Notes: generated by a model from the sequence alone, not told the origin. 64,000 nucleotides of DNA from Desmodus rotundus (GCF_022682495.2 NC_071391.1:40090498-40154497); one strand, 5' to 3'; counted from the stretch's first letter, positions 11,641-23,590 are shown. A program made the numbers and translations.

Positions 11641-12279
11641 GAAAGTTTTGAATAAGTATTTTCCAGATTATTAGTCTCTTCATAAATATCATTTTCAATG
11701 GTTGAAAATTTATTCAACAAATTTATTAAATGCCCACTTAACTGTTTAAGACCCTACCTTAATAAAGCCTCCATTCTAGAGGTGGAGGCAAACAATAAAC
11801 AAGTAAATAAATACCCCAAATAATTACTGCTTTTAATAACGACTATGAAGGAAATGAAATGGGGGCTTGCCTCCTAGAGTGGTCACTGAAGGCCTTAATG
11901 GAAGTAGGCAGAGGACGTGTACATAAAACAGTTCCATTAAATGGATTTCCCGTAATTAACCATTTTACTTTAGTTTTGGGTTTTTAGATTGCTTGCACAT
12001 TTACCATTATACTAATAAATAATGCTGTTAGAACAACTCTCTTTATATGTTTATTTCCAAGAAGTAGTTCCCTAGAAATGTAATTACTGGATTGGAACAG
12101 TATTTTTATACACGCTGCCAAGTTGGTTTTAGAGGAAGTTCCAATACACTCACTCACCAATGAGTAAACCGAATACTGCTGGGAGAGGTGGGAGTGGAAA
12201 AGTAACTATTTGGGGATCAGCAAAAAGAAAAGCTAAATATAATAAGCCGCCCTGGGTTTACTAGAGACGGGCGGCAGGG

Positions 12280-12420
12280 TAATGACAAAGGATAGCACTT
12301 GCTTGGGAACAGGAAAACTCGGATTCTAAACCCAGTTCTGCCACCCTGTGACCTTCACAGGTTATAGCTCCTCCCTGAATCTTAGTTTTCTGAAACTCGG
12401 TAGAATCAGAATAAGTTTTA
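12280..12420 (+). repeat. MIR SINE
   Basis: GGATTCTAAACCCAGTTCTG CCACCCTGTGACCTTCACAG follows the MIR core. Just upstream of the TMEM41B CpG island. Confidence 0.55.
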
Positions 12421-12539
12421 TGTTTCTCAACATCTTCATACCAAGCATTCTCTAGCCCCTCCAAATTCCAGACAGTAGCTTCGGATCTGCAGTTCGGAGT
12501 GGGCAGAATGAGGCCCTATTGCCAAACGCTAACTAGTCA

Positions 12540-12982
12540 TTCTCGGGCACTTCCGGCGGCTGGGACGAAGGGTTTGAAGTCGTCGGAACTGTACTTCCGG
12601 ATAACTAGGGCTACGTTTTAGAAGTCTAGGACGGCGAGTCACTCAGGGTAACTCCAATGCTGGGACTGCGCATGCTCCCCAGTAGCGTGGCGGGGCGGGG
12701 CGGGGCAGGGAATGCGGATGCCGGGATCCTGACTTGTCTCGCGGTGACTGGACAAGCGCGAGCTCAAGAGTCTCCCGGCGGCGCGGGACGGCGCGGGGCG
12801 GTGCGGGGCGGAGCCTAGTGCGAGTGGGCAGAGGTCGTGGTTACCGATCGAGGTCGTGTCAGGTTAGGTGGTCTCCCGGAACTGGCTGTGGCTGTGACCT
12901 CTGGGTGTTAGAAGGCGCCGGCGGAGTTGTTGTGAAGGGGGTGCGGCATCGCCTGGTTCCCTCCACCTTCCCAGCAGTAGCC
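12540..12982 (+). promoter_or_regulatory. TMEM41B: TMEM41B CpG-island promoter and 5' UTR
   Basis: The sequence changes abruptly from AT-rich to CpG-rich. Visible motifs are two ETS/GABPA-type CTTCCGG sites (about 12549-12557 and 12593-12600), an NRF1-like TGCGCATGC (12667-12675) and tandem GGGGCGGGGC Sp1-type GC boxes (about 12690-12707). No good TATA box is seen, as expected for a housekeeping promoter with dispersed starts. The exact transcription start cannot be read from sequence; between about 12.60 and 12.80 kb is likely. Short upstream ORFs lie at 12657-12818 and 12712-12732 and would matter only if transcription starts upstream of them. Confidence 0.8.
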
Positions 12983-13103
12983 ATGGCGAAAGGTAGAGTC
13001 GCCGAACGATCGCCGACGGGGGCACTCCAGACGACCCCAGCTGGGGACCGGGCAGCGGGGACGCGGAGCCCCACGGCGCCGGGCAGCGGAGACCACTTGA
13101 AGG
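12983..13103 (+). CDS. TMEM41B: TMEM41B coding exon 1 (residues 1-40 plus 1 base)
   Basis: Translation starts MAKGRVAERS, as in mammalian TMEM41B. The ATG has a strong Kozak context, with G at -3 and G at +4. The exon encodes the soluble, Ala/Gly/Thr/Pro-rich N-terminal segment, which diverges between mammals. It ends at AGG|GTGAGT, a near-consensus donor, in phase 1. The reading frame stays open upstream to about 12734 but contains no in-frame ATG there, so this ATG is the natural start. Reading past the donor gives a longer spurious ORF. Confidence 0.95.
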
Positions 13104-13508
13104 GTGAGTGGAACCAGGGACCAGAGCTGGACTTGGCCCAGAGGCGAGAGTTTGCCGGTAGGGGCTCCGGAGGGGAAAGGACCTCTGCCGGGTTCCCGGG
13201 ATTTGCTGGGGCAGAAGGGCCTGCCTGTTCGCACCCGGGAGAAGAGAGTCGGGGACCTGGGCTTGGGCCACTGCACACCACAAGGCAGGACATCTAGTTG
13301 GTTCGTCGTAATTTTTTTTTTAGTTGAATTCAGTTAAAGGAAGGAATGACATTGGCTTGTTGACACCAGGGAGAGTGTAAGGTTGATATTATACTCAAGC
13401 TAGGTAGAGGTGTAAGGAACTTTAGCATGCATTGCTTTATTTTTGTAGATGAGGAAACTGAGGCCCAGAGTGGGTACATGACTTGCGCAAAGTGACAAAG
13501 ACAGTTTA

Positions 13509-13762
13509 GTAATGTAGTGGTTAAGAGCGAGGATTTAACTACGTCCAGATGCAACTTCAGGTGGCAGGAACACTTGGGTTTGAGTATCTGCTTTACTAGT
13601 TATGACTTTGGGCTTGTTACCTTTCAAAGCCCAGTGTCCAAACTGTACAATAATAAAATTAATAGTATCTAGTTAGATTGGTACGTGGATTAAACGAAAT
13701 AATTCATGTCAAGGATTTAGTGTAATGCTTGGCTTGTATGAAGTTGACGATTACTATTATAG
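13509..13762 (+). repeat. MIR SINE
   Basis: TAGTGGTTAAGAGCGAGGAT, a degraded core, then GTACGTGGATTAAACGAAAT and AGTGTAATGCTTGGC, in MIR order. In TMEM41B intron 1. Confidence 0.65.
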
Positions 13763-13999
13763 CTAAGATCTCTCTGTGTAAAGCTTTTTCCCACTGTGCC
13801 ATTCTGGCATTTCTGACTTTAAATATTATTTTAAGAAAAAAAGTGTACCTAGAAATTAAATACTTTGATTCCATCTTGGCATAAGGTTTTTCATTGCTTT
13901 TCAGCAGTTGAAATGATAAGCTCTGTAGATGCTTTTAAAGCCCATTAAGTTGAAGAGATCCTAGTAAATGACTATTATGTTGTTTGTAGCTTACTTACA

Positions 14000-16900
14000 C
14001 TATTGTGTTCTACCATCAGTGATGGGTAAGGAGAGGATCTTTTAAGAATGTTTAGCAACATTGTAACTATAATCAATAAAGTATTGTACACTTAAAATTT
14101 ATAACTATGAAGGTAGCAAGTTTAACATTAGCCAAAATACTTTTTGAATCAAATTTAAAATATATTAAATGAAAAAAGAGTGTCTAGCAGAAAATGGCAT
14201 TTTATTTTTAAGTATGTTAAAAGTAATTTAAAATGTTTCCAGTTTACTTTGGCTCTTTAAGCTTTATGTATTTGGGCATTTTCCCACCTTATAGACAGTA
14301 GAACCAAGTAACTTATTAAGTAACTCAGAAATGAATTGTTCTCATTGTAAAAATCCACTCAAATTAAAGGAATGTTATTTTGAAGATGCTGTCACTGATA
14401 GTGACAGTAATCTAGGGGTTTCCTGAAAAAGTGTTTTCCATGTAGGGCGTCCCTAAAGATTGTCATTTGGTTTGCAATAGCAATCAGTTGATTTATTACT
14501 GGGTTTTTTTTAACCTAATACTGTTGAGAAAATAAAGTTTTGAAATCTCCAAAGTGCTTTTAAATTGTTTATTTTATCATTTGAACAACACATTCAACAG
14601 TTATTTTTATGATACTGTCAAATGACTTCTGTGGGCTACAAATCTGTAGGAAGATGGAGGACACGTGAAAGCATGCCTTCGTGGACTAATAGGATTTGGA
14701 TAAATAGGTTTTGGATAAGAGAAGGGAATGGATTCACATTGAATGTTAATGTGAACCTCGTATGAGTGCCAATAATGAGTAAGTTGTCAGGAGTGAAGAA
14801 TTTTTGTTGGATAGTAGAAGGTAAAGTTGGCTATGGCCATGGTCAAAATGGTGTGATAATGTAGAGGGCTCTAACATGCTAGGCGAGGGCTCTAACATGC
14901 TAGGCAAGGCCTAGGCCAGCGGGCTCAGTTGGTTTGGAGTGTCATCCCCACACACCAAGGTTGCAGGTTCAGTCTCTGGCCAGGGCACATACAAGAGCAA
15001 CTAATGAATGCATGAATGAGTGGAACAACAAATCTCCACCCATCCCCAGATCAATCAGATAAATAAATAAAGTGCTAGACAAAAGAAGTTTTAGGATCCA
15101 TACTTTTTTTTTTTAATTTTTTTCTTCTTCTTGTCTGTCCGTCTCTGTCTCTGTGGTGTTAGGAATTTTCTGGACCATTCATGATTAGGAGCTTTCATGG
15201 ACCTTTTATGTAAGAGAGTTTGAGTTACTCGCTGGTGGTAATCAGCTGGTGATCTGATGTCATTAGTAACTACTTAGCCACCAATTTTTGGGTTATAAAA
15301 AACATTTTTTGTTAATTACAGGTGGTAACTTGACATTCTAAAAAGAAAAGGTTTTAGAGAACAGATAAAATTTTTAGTTGCTCTTGATTGAAAAATGCAT
15401 AGTAATGACAAATTTGTATTTTATTACCTGACATAGCTATGTAACTTTGACAAATAGTTGTCATTGTGTGTATGTTTGAAGTATTTTCCTCACTGTATGC
15501 AGTGTTTGGTATATTTGGTGTGTTTAAGTTAGGCTTTTTCAGGATGGATATATACATATTAGAAGTTAGAGAAAAGGTGCTTATAAGAGGGAATAATTAA
15601 ATATACGGGGGAAATGGAGAGAGAATTCTGAGAGCCAAATCTGGAAGGAAGTGTGCTGGCTGGCATTAAATGCAAAGATACGGGAAGGGGCACAAGGAAA
15701 GATAATTTCATGAGCAAATCTTGAGTTAGAGATTGGGAGCTCACTAAGTGTAGAGGCAGTGTCATTGGTTGGGAGAAGGGGAAGCTAGAATTAAAGGCTT
15801 GAAGAGACTTGAAATAGCCCTTTTGGAGAGTACTGAAAAAGGGTTATTGTTGGCCAGTGATGATCTTAATTGGAGATAGAAAAACATGTGAACTTGTTCT
15901 AGGCCAAAGGAGCATCATGATCTGACTTTTTCTAACTGTACCTTTGGACTGGGAGGAGGTTGGAAAAACAGATAATAGGATGATTCAGATTGGGAGTTAG
16001 TATGCTGGCAGATTTAGAGGTTAATGAATGTATTAAGTACTGGTATGGGTAGCTCTAAATGTTAAATGACATGTCTAATGCAGCCAGAAGAAGGCACATT
16101 ATAAATATATATGCTATACATATAGATGTAGGGTTACCATTAGAACAAGTTCTTTACCTTTTATCTTTTTAGAAATAAATGAATTGCATGCTAGTATCTG
16201 GATTTATTAGGATTCTACTCAAGAAGAATTTTTGAATCATAATAGCCAGCTCTCCCTATTTATCCATTTGTATGAAAGAGAGCTTCAAAATCGAATGTCA
16301 CTAAGTTTTATTGCATTTTTACCAGTGTAGTTTGTGTCTGTGTGTGTGTTGCTGTTGAACATAGTGCTTGCAAAATTTTGCCTAATTTTACAACATGAAG
16401 AAAATGAATTGGAGGTTAATTTTGTTCAAGTGTCTATATTATATCATCCAACTGTAAGACAAGTAGCAAGCAACCAGGGATGTATATTCAACCTTCAGCT
16501 TAGTTAGTATTCTGAAGTCCAGTTAAATGTCTGACACCTTTCTCTCCACCAACCCCTTACTTAGGACTGGTTAATTCATAATGGGAAGAAAACTATTATA
16601 GTTTAATATAGGGCTAGCATGCTAAATGTCTTATTTAATTTTTAATTTAAGAGAACTGTGTTACCTGTTGAAGTCTTCAAAAATATGTTACCTACAGTAC
16701 AGGTTAGAAGGCTGTAAATTCTTTTCTTATCTTTTTAGTCTTCAACTAAATTTCCACCTGCTCTTTGAATCTTGCTTCCATCACTCTAACCCAGTAATCT
16801 TGCTTTTCTATAAACTCAAAGCCCCTTTGTACCATTCCCTGGGGATCTACTAAGGGCAGCATCAGCTTCCTAAGAGCAGAGATAGAGCAAAGTTTGGTAC

Positions 16901-17200
16901 ATAATAGATGCTCAGCAGATAGTTCTAAGCAACTATACATTTGAGTGTACACCTTGCATATAGTACAAACCCTAAGGGAAGTTCCAAGAAAGGGGGAAAA
17001 TCAGCCATTTATTCTTAGAAGTAATTCTGTGTCCACAAATATCTATAGGATGAAAAACAAAAAATAACGTTATTGATGGTTTTGAAGAGTTTAAAAGATA
17101 CCCATAATATTAAGTTATTTGTATCAGTATTTTTGTACTCTGCACCTCATTCTAGCAGGGAAGTAAGTGGAACACGAGGGCTGGGCAAATTAATTCCAGG
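14000..17200 (+). other. TMEM41B: TMEM41B intron 1 unique stretch
   Basis: Apart from one SINE at 14908, this is AT-rich sequence without coding ORFs or repeats that I could name. One perfect 21-bp tandem duplication lies at 14864-14905. Confidence 0.6.
14908..15072 (+). repeat. Ves-related SINE, second subfamily
   Basis: Sense copy with the GCAACTAATGAATGCATGAA TGAGTGGAACAACA body and not the CCAGTAGGGGG body. In TMEM41B intron 1. Confidence 0.78.
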
Positions 17201-17223
17201 TAGATTAAAAAGTAGCATACCTT

Positions 17224-17342
17224 TCCCATACAAGAAGCAATCAATGAATGCATAAGTTAGTGAAACATATCGATAGTTCTCTCTCCCCCCCCCCCGTCTC
17301 TCTCTCCTCTTTCTCCTACCTAAAAAGTCAATAAAATTAAAA
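17224..17342 (+). repeat. Ves-related SINE, second subfamily, 5'-truncated
   Basis: Contains GCAATCAATGAATGCATAAG and an interrupted CT/C run. It is flanked by a perfect 18-bp duplication AAAAAGTAGCATACCTTT (about 17206-17223 and 17339-17356), so truncation occurred at insertion. Confidence 0.82.
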
Positions 17343-18401
17343 AGTAGCATACCTTTAAGAATTAATAGGCCTCCAGAAAAATCATAGACTGTATACCTAT
17401 GTTAACATGTCTTTGCTTTGATGTCAACCCATAGAAAACTATGAAAATATTCAATATTTATATATTACTCTTACTCCTTTTCTAGTAGAGTACCTCCTTA
17501 CTTAATAAAGTAGAAAAAAAAAACTTAGCCTTGTGAGAACAGTTTGTGTTTAAATAGGGATTTTTGGTTGAATTGGTTTCAATGCACACGTGATATTTTT
17601 GTAACTATTGGCTGATTACTCTTTCCTTTTTTTTTTTAGGATGAATAGACATGATTTATTATGAGTCATTAACGGATGCATTGAATCAGATATAATAATT
17701 AGGGCAAAAATGTGGTAGACAGTTTGGCATATATTGTCATAAGTTCTGCAGAGATCTTTTCATATTTGACCTACCGCAGATGTTTAAAGTCTCTATTTAA
17801 TTCTCTCTGCTGCAAAAAACCATGTATACAAATACATCAGGATTAATGAACTAGAGGATTATGGGGCAGGCATGCCTGTTTATTATTTCACTGAAGGCAT
17901 CTTTTGTATATAAATTTATAAGTATGATATGAGCAAATAAGTTTCTATTTGTGACTTGGTTTTTGAAGTAAAGTCTTTTTTGAGATTATGTAAGATGAAA
18001 CATAACAAAGTTAAAATGATAAGGACTAGTTGAGAATTTCGGCTGATACGTGATATGTTTACAGAAAATTGAAAAAGAAAAAATGTTTAAGCTTACTAAG
18101 TTAGTGTTCAGATACTAACATGTGATAAATCTAATATTGTCTTTTAGAAAGCCTGCTTTAATGAACAGATAAGAATAATGTAGTACATATAAGAATATGT
18201 AGTACATTAAAGCATTAATGTAAGCAGTTGGTGTTTCAGCAGAAATTGAGTTGACTCTAAATGGATAGTCAAACGCCTTGGAGATATACTTAAAAGCATT
18301 TGGTTGCTTAGGATTTTTTAAAAAATAGATAGTGCATCCTCCTTTGGGCTTGTATTTACTTACCTTTAAAATAAGTAGGGTGAACCAGATTCTTGCTTCT
18401 G

Positions 18402-18566
18402 TTTTTTAAAATTATTTGTATTTATTGATTTGAGAGAGACAGACATTGGTTTGTTGTACTTATTGTGCATTCATTAGTTGTTTCTTGTATTTGCCCTGAC
18501 TAGGGATTGAACTTGTAACCTTGGTTAGGGACAACACTCTAACCAACTGAGCTACCCAGCCAGGGC
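18402..18566 (-). repeat. Ves-related SINE, second subfamily
   Basis: Antisense copy with TGCATTCATTAGTTGTTTCT and CCAACTGAGCTACCCAGCCA; imperfect CCAGATTCTTGCTTCT duplication. Confidence 0.85.
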
Positions 18567-18675
18567 CAGATTGTTGCTTCTTAAGCTTTAATGTACATAC
18601 AAATCACCTGGGTATCTTATTAAAATACAGATTCTGATTTAGTAGGTCTGAGATGTTGGCCTGAGAATCTTCATC

Positions 18676-18879
18676 TTTATCTTCACCCAAGGACATGCTT
18701 ATTAATTTTAGAGAGAGGGGAAGAGAGGAAGAGAAACATTAATGTGAGAGAGAAACATCATCAGCTGCCTCTTGTCATCGAGACAGCAACCTAGGCATGT
18801 GCCCTGACTAGGAATTGAACCTGCAGCCTTTCAGTCTGCTGGCCAATGCTCCAACCAACTGAGCCACACCGGCCAGGGT
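18676..18879 (-). repeat. Ves-type SINE
   Basis: Antisense copy with the TCTTCACCCAAGGACATG tail variant, ending GAGCCACACCGGCCAGGG. Second of three adjacent antisense SINEs. Confidence 0.82.
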
Positions 18880-18892
18880 GAGAGTCTGCATT

Positions 18893-19078
18893 TTTTAAAA
18901 TTGATTTAGAGAGAGGGAGGGAGGGAGAGAAGGGGGCAGGGAGACAGAGAGAGTCATTGATTTGTTGTTCCACCCATATTTGTATTCATTGGTTAATTCT
19001 TGTGTGTGCCCTGACGGGGAACCTGCAGCCTTGGCTTATTGGGGCAGTTCTCTAAGCAGCTGAGCTGCCTGGCCAGGG
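18893..19078 (-). repeat. Ves-related SINE, second subfamily
   Basis: Antisense copy with TTGTTGTTCCACCCATATTT and GCTGAGCTGCCTGGCCAGGG. Third of the cluster. Confidence 0.8.
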
Positions 19079-19789
19079 TTTCTGCATTTCCAGCAGTCTC
19101 ATTGATGATGCTGGTTCCTGTAGTTCCCAGAACATGCTTGAGTAGGAAGGGGCTAGATGGTTGCTGTTGCTCTATGTTCAAAATAGAATTTAGCAAAATC
19201 TAACTGATTCAGTTGTAACATAAACCTGCCACAGTGAGACAAAGGATAATGTGCAAGTTAAGGCTTTTGAGTTGAAAAGGAACAGTAATCAGTTTAAACT
19301 AGCACACATAAAAAGGGAAGTTGTTCTAAGAATAGGAGATAATTTCACTGGTATCCATGGGCAAGAAATAATCTATCCAGACTTCAAGAAAAGTTCATTT
19401 AAAAGTCAAGTAGGTTAGCTATATCTCCCATTTCTGCTTTCTGAATTTCTGTGCCAATCTCCCCCTTACATTTCTGGCACATGTCTTTGGCTTGCCATGT
19501 TACTGATGGTGGCCCACACTGTTTGACCTGTCAGTCCCAAGACCTTGACAACAGTATCTATTTTTCTTAGTTCAAATTTTCAGGAATGAATTGTTTCTGT
19601 AAGGGTCAGGTTTCCAACCTGGGCGAGCTAGCCTTCAATGTTCGGGAGGGTAGAGTGTTGGAATCACATGGTAAGAATAGGGTCAATGAGATTAGCCTCT
19701 TGGGGGGGAGGGGTGATAGACATGGGAAAGGTGCTAGCTTCCAGAGAAGGGGAGCCCTACCAGAGCAGGCAGTGACACATGTCTGATAC

Positions 19790-19990
19790 ACCTTTTTTTA
19801 AAAAAGATTTTATTTTTTTATTTTTAGAGAGAGGGGAAGGGAAGGAGAAAGGGAGAGAAACACAAATGTGTGGTTGCCTCTCACATGCCCCCTACTGGGG
19901 GCCTGACCTGCAATCCAGGCATGTGCTCTTAATGGGAATCGAACCAGTGATCCTTTGGTTCACAGGCCGGCACTGGGCACCAGCCAGGTC
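19790..19990 (-). repeat. Ves-type SINE
   Basis: Antisense copy missing part of its head (CGGCACTGGGCACCAGCCAG) with an imperfect GATACACCTTT/GTATACCTTT duplication. Confidence 0.85.
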
Positions 19991-20129
19991 TGGTATACCT
20001 TTATTAATGTTCATGAACATGATTTGTTAAATGTAAGAGTACTAGTATACTTCATAAAAGCAAGCATAGTGATAGATCCAGAGAACTGAAAACAATAAAT
20101 CCAAATTATAGTATACATATATTTTTACT

Positions 20130-20284
20130 TAATTAAAAATTTTAAAATTATTTTGTTGTTATAGTTCAATTTATTTATTCATTCATTGGTTGCTTCTTGT
20201 ATGTGCTCTGACTCGGGATCAAACCTGTCACAACCTTGGTTTATCCAGGTGATGCTCTAACCAACTGAGCTATCCAACCAGGGC
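20130..20284 (-). repeat. Ves-related SINE, second subfamily, diverged
   Basis: Antisense copy with ATTCATTCATTGGTTGCTTC and CCAACTGAGCTATCCAACCA; tail side degraded. Confidence 0.78.
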
Positions 20285-20498
20285 CAATGCATACATTTTT
20301 ACAATCCTTAGTGTTATTACTATATACATGTGATAATGATAAATGTGGGCAACACAAATTGAACTGCTTATACCTACCTGTTCCCCAGTGAGCACTATTA
20401 AGGTGTCCTGGCCTTCCCACTATTGACTGCTTCCAGGAAAAAATAGCTTGCTCATTCTAATTCTTGCTATTTCCTAGATCTCATTTCATACTTTTCAT

Positions 20499-20724
20499 TT
20501 TTTAAAAATGTTCTATGTATTCATTTTTAGAGAGAGGGAAAGGGAGGGAAAAAGAGAGGGAGAGAAACATCGATGTGCGATAGGTACATCAATCGGTTGC
20601 CTCTCACATGCCCCACACTGGGGACCTGGCGGGCAACCCAGGCTTGTGCCCTGACCAGGAACTGAACTGGAGACCTTTTGGTTCACAGGCTGGCACTCAA
20701 TCCACTGAGCCACAGCAGCCAGGG
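20499..20724 (-). repeat. Ves-type SINE
   Basis: Antisense full-length copy flanked by a CATTTCATACTTTT-type duplication. Confidence 0.9.
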
Positions 20725-20949
20725 TTCATTTCATACTTTTATCTGGGATATAATTTTAAAGATAATGCTAAGATTACCTTGTGAGGGAATGCAAACACAT
20801 TCTCCCATTCTTGGAATCACAGACAGAGTCACCCAGAACATTTGAGGTTCAACTTTATTCTGAAGCCGTTGGTGTAAAGAGAAAGTATAATGTTCATCAG
20901 TCGCAGTAATGCAGCAATTTTCCAACCCAGGAAAAGTGCCAGGACAGGT

Positions 20950-21208
20950 GCAGTGGTGTGCTGCAAGAATTCAAGAATTTTTAAATCATGCAATACCTAT
21001 TTAGTCGGGGACACTGATCTCTCTTTCCTTACACTGTCAAATTAAAAAAATGACAACAGCAAACACAATAGCCATCTGGTGTGAATGAATCAAAATTATG
21101 CCTGTTTTTTTGTCAGAATAGCAAAAATATATATATTTTGATGTGCTGCAGAATTTTATTAGTTTGTATATGCCAGGAAATGAAAAAGTTTGAAAAAATC
21201 AGTGCATT
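20950..21208 (-). mobile_element. non-autonomous hAT MITE, family 1, reverse copy
   Basis: Shares with the 29.1 kb copy (reversed) the segments GTGTGCTGCAAGAAT, TTAGTC.GGGACACTGA, TGACAACAGCAAACACAATA and GAATCAAAATTAT. It ends AAGTTTGAAAAAATCAGTGC. Termini are degraded, so the limits are approximate. In TMEM41B intron 1. Confidence 0.7.
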
Positions 21209-21622
21209 AGCGAAATCTCTAGGTTCTTGTAACAGTTGAAGTAATTGCCAGATTACCTCATTTTTCCTAAGAGGCCATCCTATGTTCCCTGTGCAGATAA
21301 TAAAATTGAAAATCAGTGATAGCACTTAGAGCAATACCCATTGTTCCCCTTGGGCTCATCAACAAACCAGTGCTCCAAATTCTGGTGTTCTGTTTTTTCA
21401 TGCTTTGAAAATGGTTATAGTCCTGAAAAGTACTCTGCCTAGTTAATAAACGTCCAATACAATTGTACTTAAAATTTAGTGTTACAGTGTTTGGGGCAAA
21501 AGTGTGAACAGCTTTTTGGGAAGAAAGCCTTTAAGGAAATTATTTGCTGGTTGGGAATACTATCTGCCTTTATGTTTATCTTAAGTATGGCTTTTTTTTT
21601 TTTTTTCACCCTCTTATTTCAG

Positions 21623-21740
21623 AAAAAGCCTGTGCGGAAGCTGGGTCAGCAAGAATGTCACTTCTTATATTGCTGTCCATTTTCTTATCTGCAGCTTTTG
21701 TCATGTTTTTGGTGTACAAAAATTTTCCTCAACTTAGTGA
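21623..21740 (+). CDS. TMEM41B: TMEM41B coding exon 2 (residues 41-80)
   Basis: The exon follows a strong T-rich tract and TTTCAG acceptor and ends at GTAAGT. It completes the split Glu41 codon and encodes AGSARMSLL followed by a hydrophobic stretch (about residues 52-72, LLILLSIFLSAAFVMFLVY). This is the first transmembrane segment, ahead of the KNFPQLSE loop. The last two bases (GA) complete Glu80 with exon 3. Confidence 0.96.
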
Positions 21741-22629
21741 GTAAGTATACTGAAAGAAACTGAAAATGTCTAGACATTTATAGAGATGAAAGTGGATTAA
21801 AAGTTAAGCGAATTTTAGGGGACAAACTGTCGTGGTGATTGTACATCAGCTCTCACAGCTTGTAGCAAGTCCATATTTATATTGGCAGTGTTAATGAAAT
21901 ACTTCTTTCCGAATGTGCCTCTTGGTTTTCTACCATGCAAGGTGTTCCTAGCCCTGCTCCTCTAATTAAGGCCTAATCTTTGTAATGATCCTGCGTATGT
22001 GTATGTGCTACCTCCTTCTCCTTTTCTCCCTTCGCATGCATACATATATACATATAAAACTAAGTTAAAGTCCTGTGAAACGGGTGGTGGTTTCTGATAT
22101 TTTCTATTCTATTTCATTTACTTTTTTAATGCTAGTAGTGACCAAGTAAATTTATTTTAGTCCATAATAGATATTGACCTGCATTTTGAGAAACACGGAT
22201 GATCTCCTCTGCATTCCATTTTCTATCCCTGTTTCTTTCTCCCTTCCTACTTGTCTTTGTAACCGATTGTTATATTTCCTCACCCAGCGCATCTGTGTCT
22301 CCTAGCTCTTTTTCTCTTCCTTGTTTTATAGAAATAATAGTCTCAATAGGTTCTTTTTACAGGGAAATGGACCTTGTAAAAACTACGGAAATATAGTAGA
22401 CTTTCAACCAGGGCCACTGAAATGTGATTTCAAGATTTTAGGAAGTTACTGTTTTCATCTAAATCCTTTCATTAACAATGCCTTATGCTTGAAAATTTAT
22501 AAACTATATTTTAATACTTTGATTTCCTGCATCAATGTAAATAAATGTCTTTGGGAAGATAGCATGTTATATTATGTTAATATTAGTATGATTGAATCTT
22601 AGATTCTGTTGTTGTTGTTTTTTTCTACG

Positions 22630-22842
22630 ACCTTATTTACTTATTTTTAAAGAGAGGAGAAGGGAGGGAGAAGAGGGAGAGAAACATTGATGTGTGAGAG
22701 AAAGATCAGTCGTCCACCTCTCCTGCAGGCCCTGACCGGGACCCAGCCTGCGACCCAGGCATGTGCCCTGACCCAGAATTGAACCAGGGACCTTTCAGTT
22801 TGTAGGACAATGCCCAACCCACTGAGTCTCACCAGTCTGGGC
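22630..22842 (-). repeat. Ves-type SINE
   Basis: Antisense copy in TMEM41B intron 2 with a short GATTCT(K)TT duplication. Confidence 0.87.
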
Positions 22843-22949
22843 GATTCTTTCTGGTTTTGACCAGAGAGTAGGAAATAAAGAGCTGACTGAAAGAGGAAAA
22901 TAATATAGAGTGTAAGATTGTTCTCAATGTGCCTTAAGAATAACATCAC

Positions 22950-23166
22950 TGCCCCGGCTGGTGTGGCTCTATGGATTGAGCGCCGACCTGCAAACTGAAG
23001 GGTCACTGGTTCGTTGCCCAGATCAGGTCATGTGCTTGGGTTGCTGGCCAGGTCCCCAGTAGGGGGTTCATGAGAGGCAACCACACATTGATGTTTCTCT
23101 CCCTCTCTTTCTCACTCCCTTCCCCTCTGTCTAAAAATTAAATAAATAAAATCTTAAAAAAAAATA
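22950..23166 (+). repeat. Ves-type SINE
   Basis: Sense full-length copy with a TAACATCAC duplication, about 110 bp from the preceding antisense copy, so the two form an inverted pair. Confidence 0.9.
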
Positions 23167-23524
23167 GTAACATCACATGTACATAATAATGAGTTATTAT
23201 AAACCTTGCATAATTCTTATTTCCTTCTGTGTTTGTATTATGCGTGTATGCATGCATGCGCACCCCTATAAAGAGTTTTTTAAGTTGTTAAACTTACGAT
23301 GAGAAAACCTATTTTAGTTTGCCTGTGGTTTTTATAGGATGTAAGCAACATTCTACCATTGTTGTGCAAGGTCAGTTAAATTTTATCATAAACAAATGAG
23401 CACTGTATACATTAAATGCAAAGGTGAGTATTTGAGGCTTTTATAAGCAAGGAATTATTCAGTTCCAAACAAGAAACCAAATATAAAGTAAAATTAATAG
23501 AATGGGGAAAATGTTTTGTTTTTT

Positions 23525-23590
23525 AAAATTTATTTTCTAATTATACTCGGCATACAATGTTATGTTAGTTTCAGGTGTATAGCATAGAAA
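23525..23590 (-). mobile_element. short L1 3' end (antisense)
   Basis: TAAAATTTATTTTCTAATTA followed by CATACAATGTTATGTTAGTT TCAGGTGTATAGCAT matches the reverse complement of the L1 3' terminus. Very strongly 5'-truncated. Confidence 0.45.

Noticed and set aside
12734..12982. N-terminal extension of TMEM41B
   Set aside because: Same situation: open frame without ATG upstream, while the 12983 ATG has a strong Kozak context and matches orthologues.
12859..13293. Three overlapping minus-strand ORFs (122-144 aa) over TMEM41B exon 1
   Set aside because: All are GC-composition shadows of the CpG island and the coding exon; no family resemblance.
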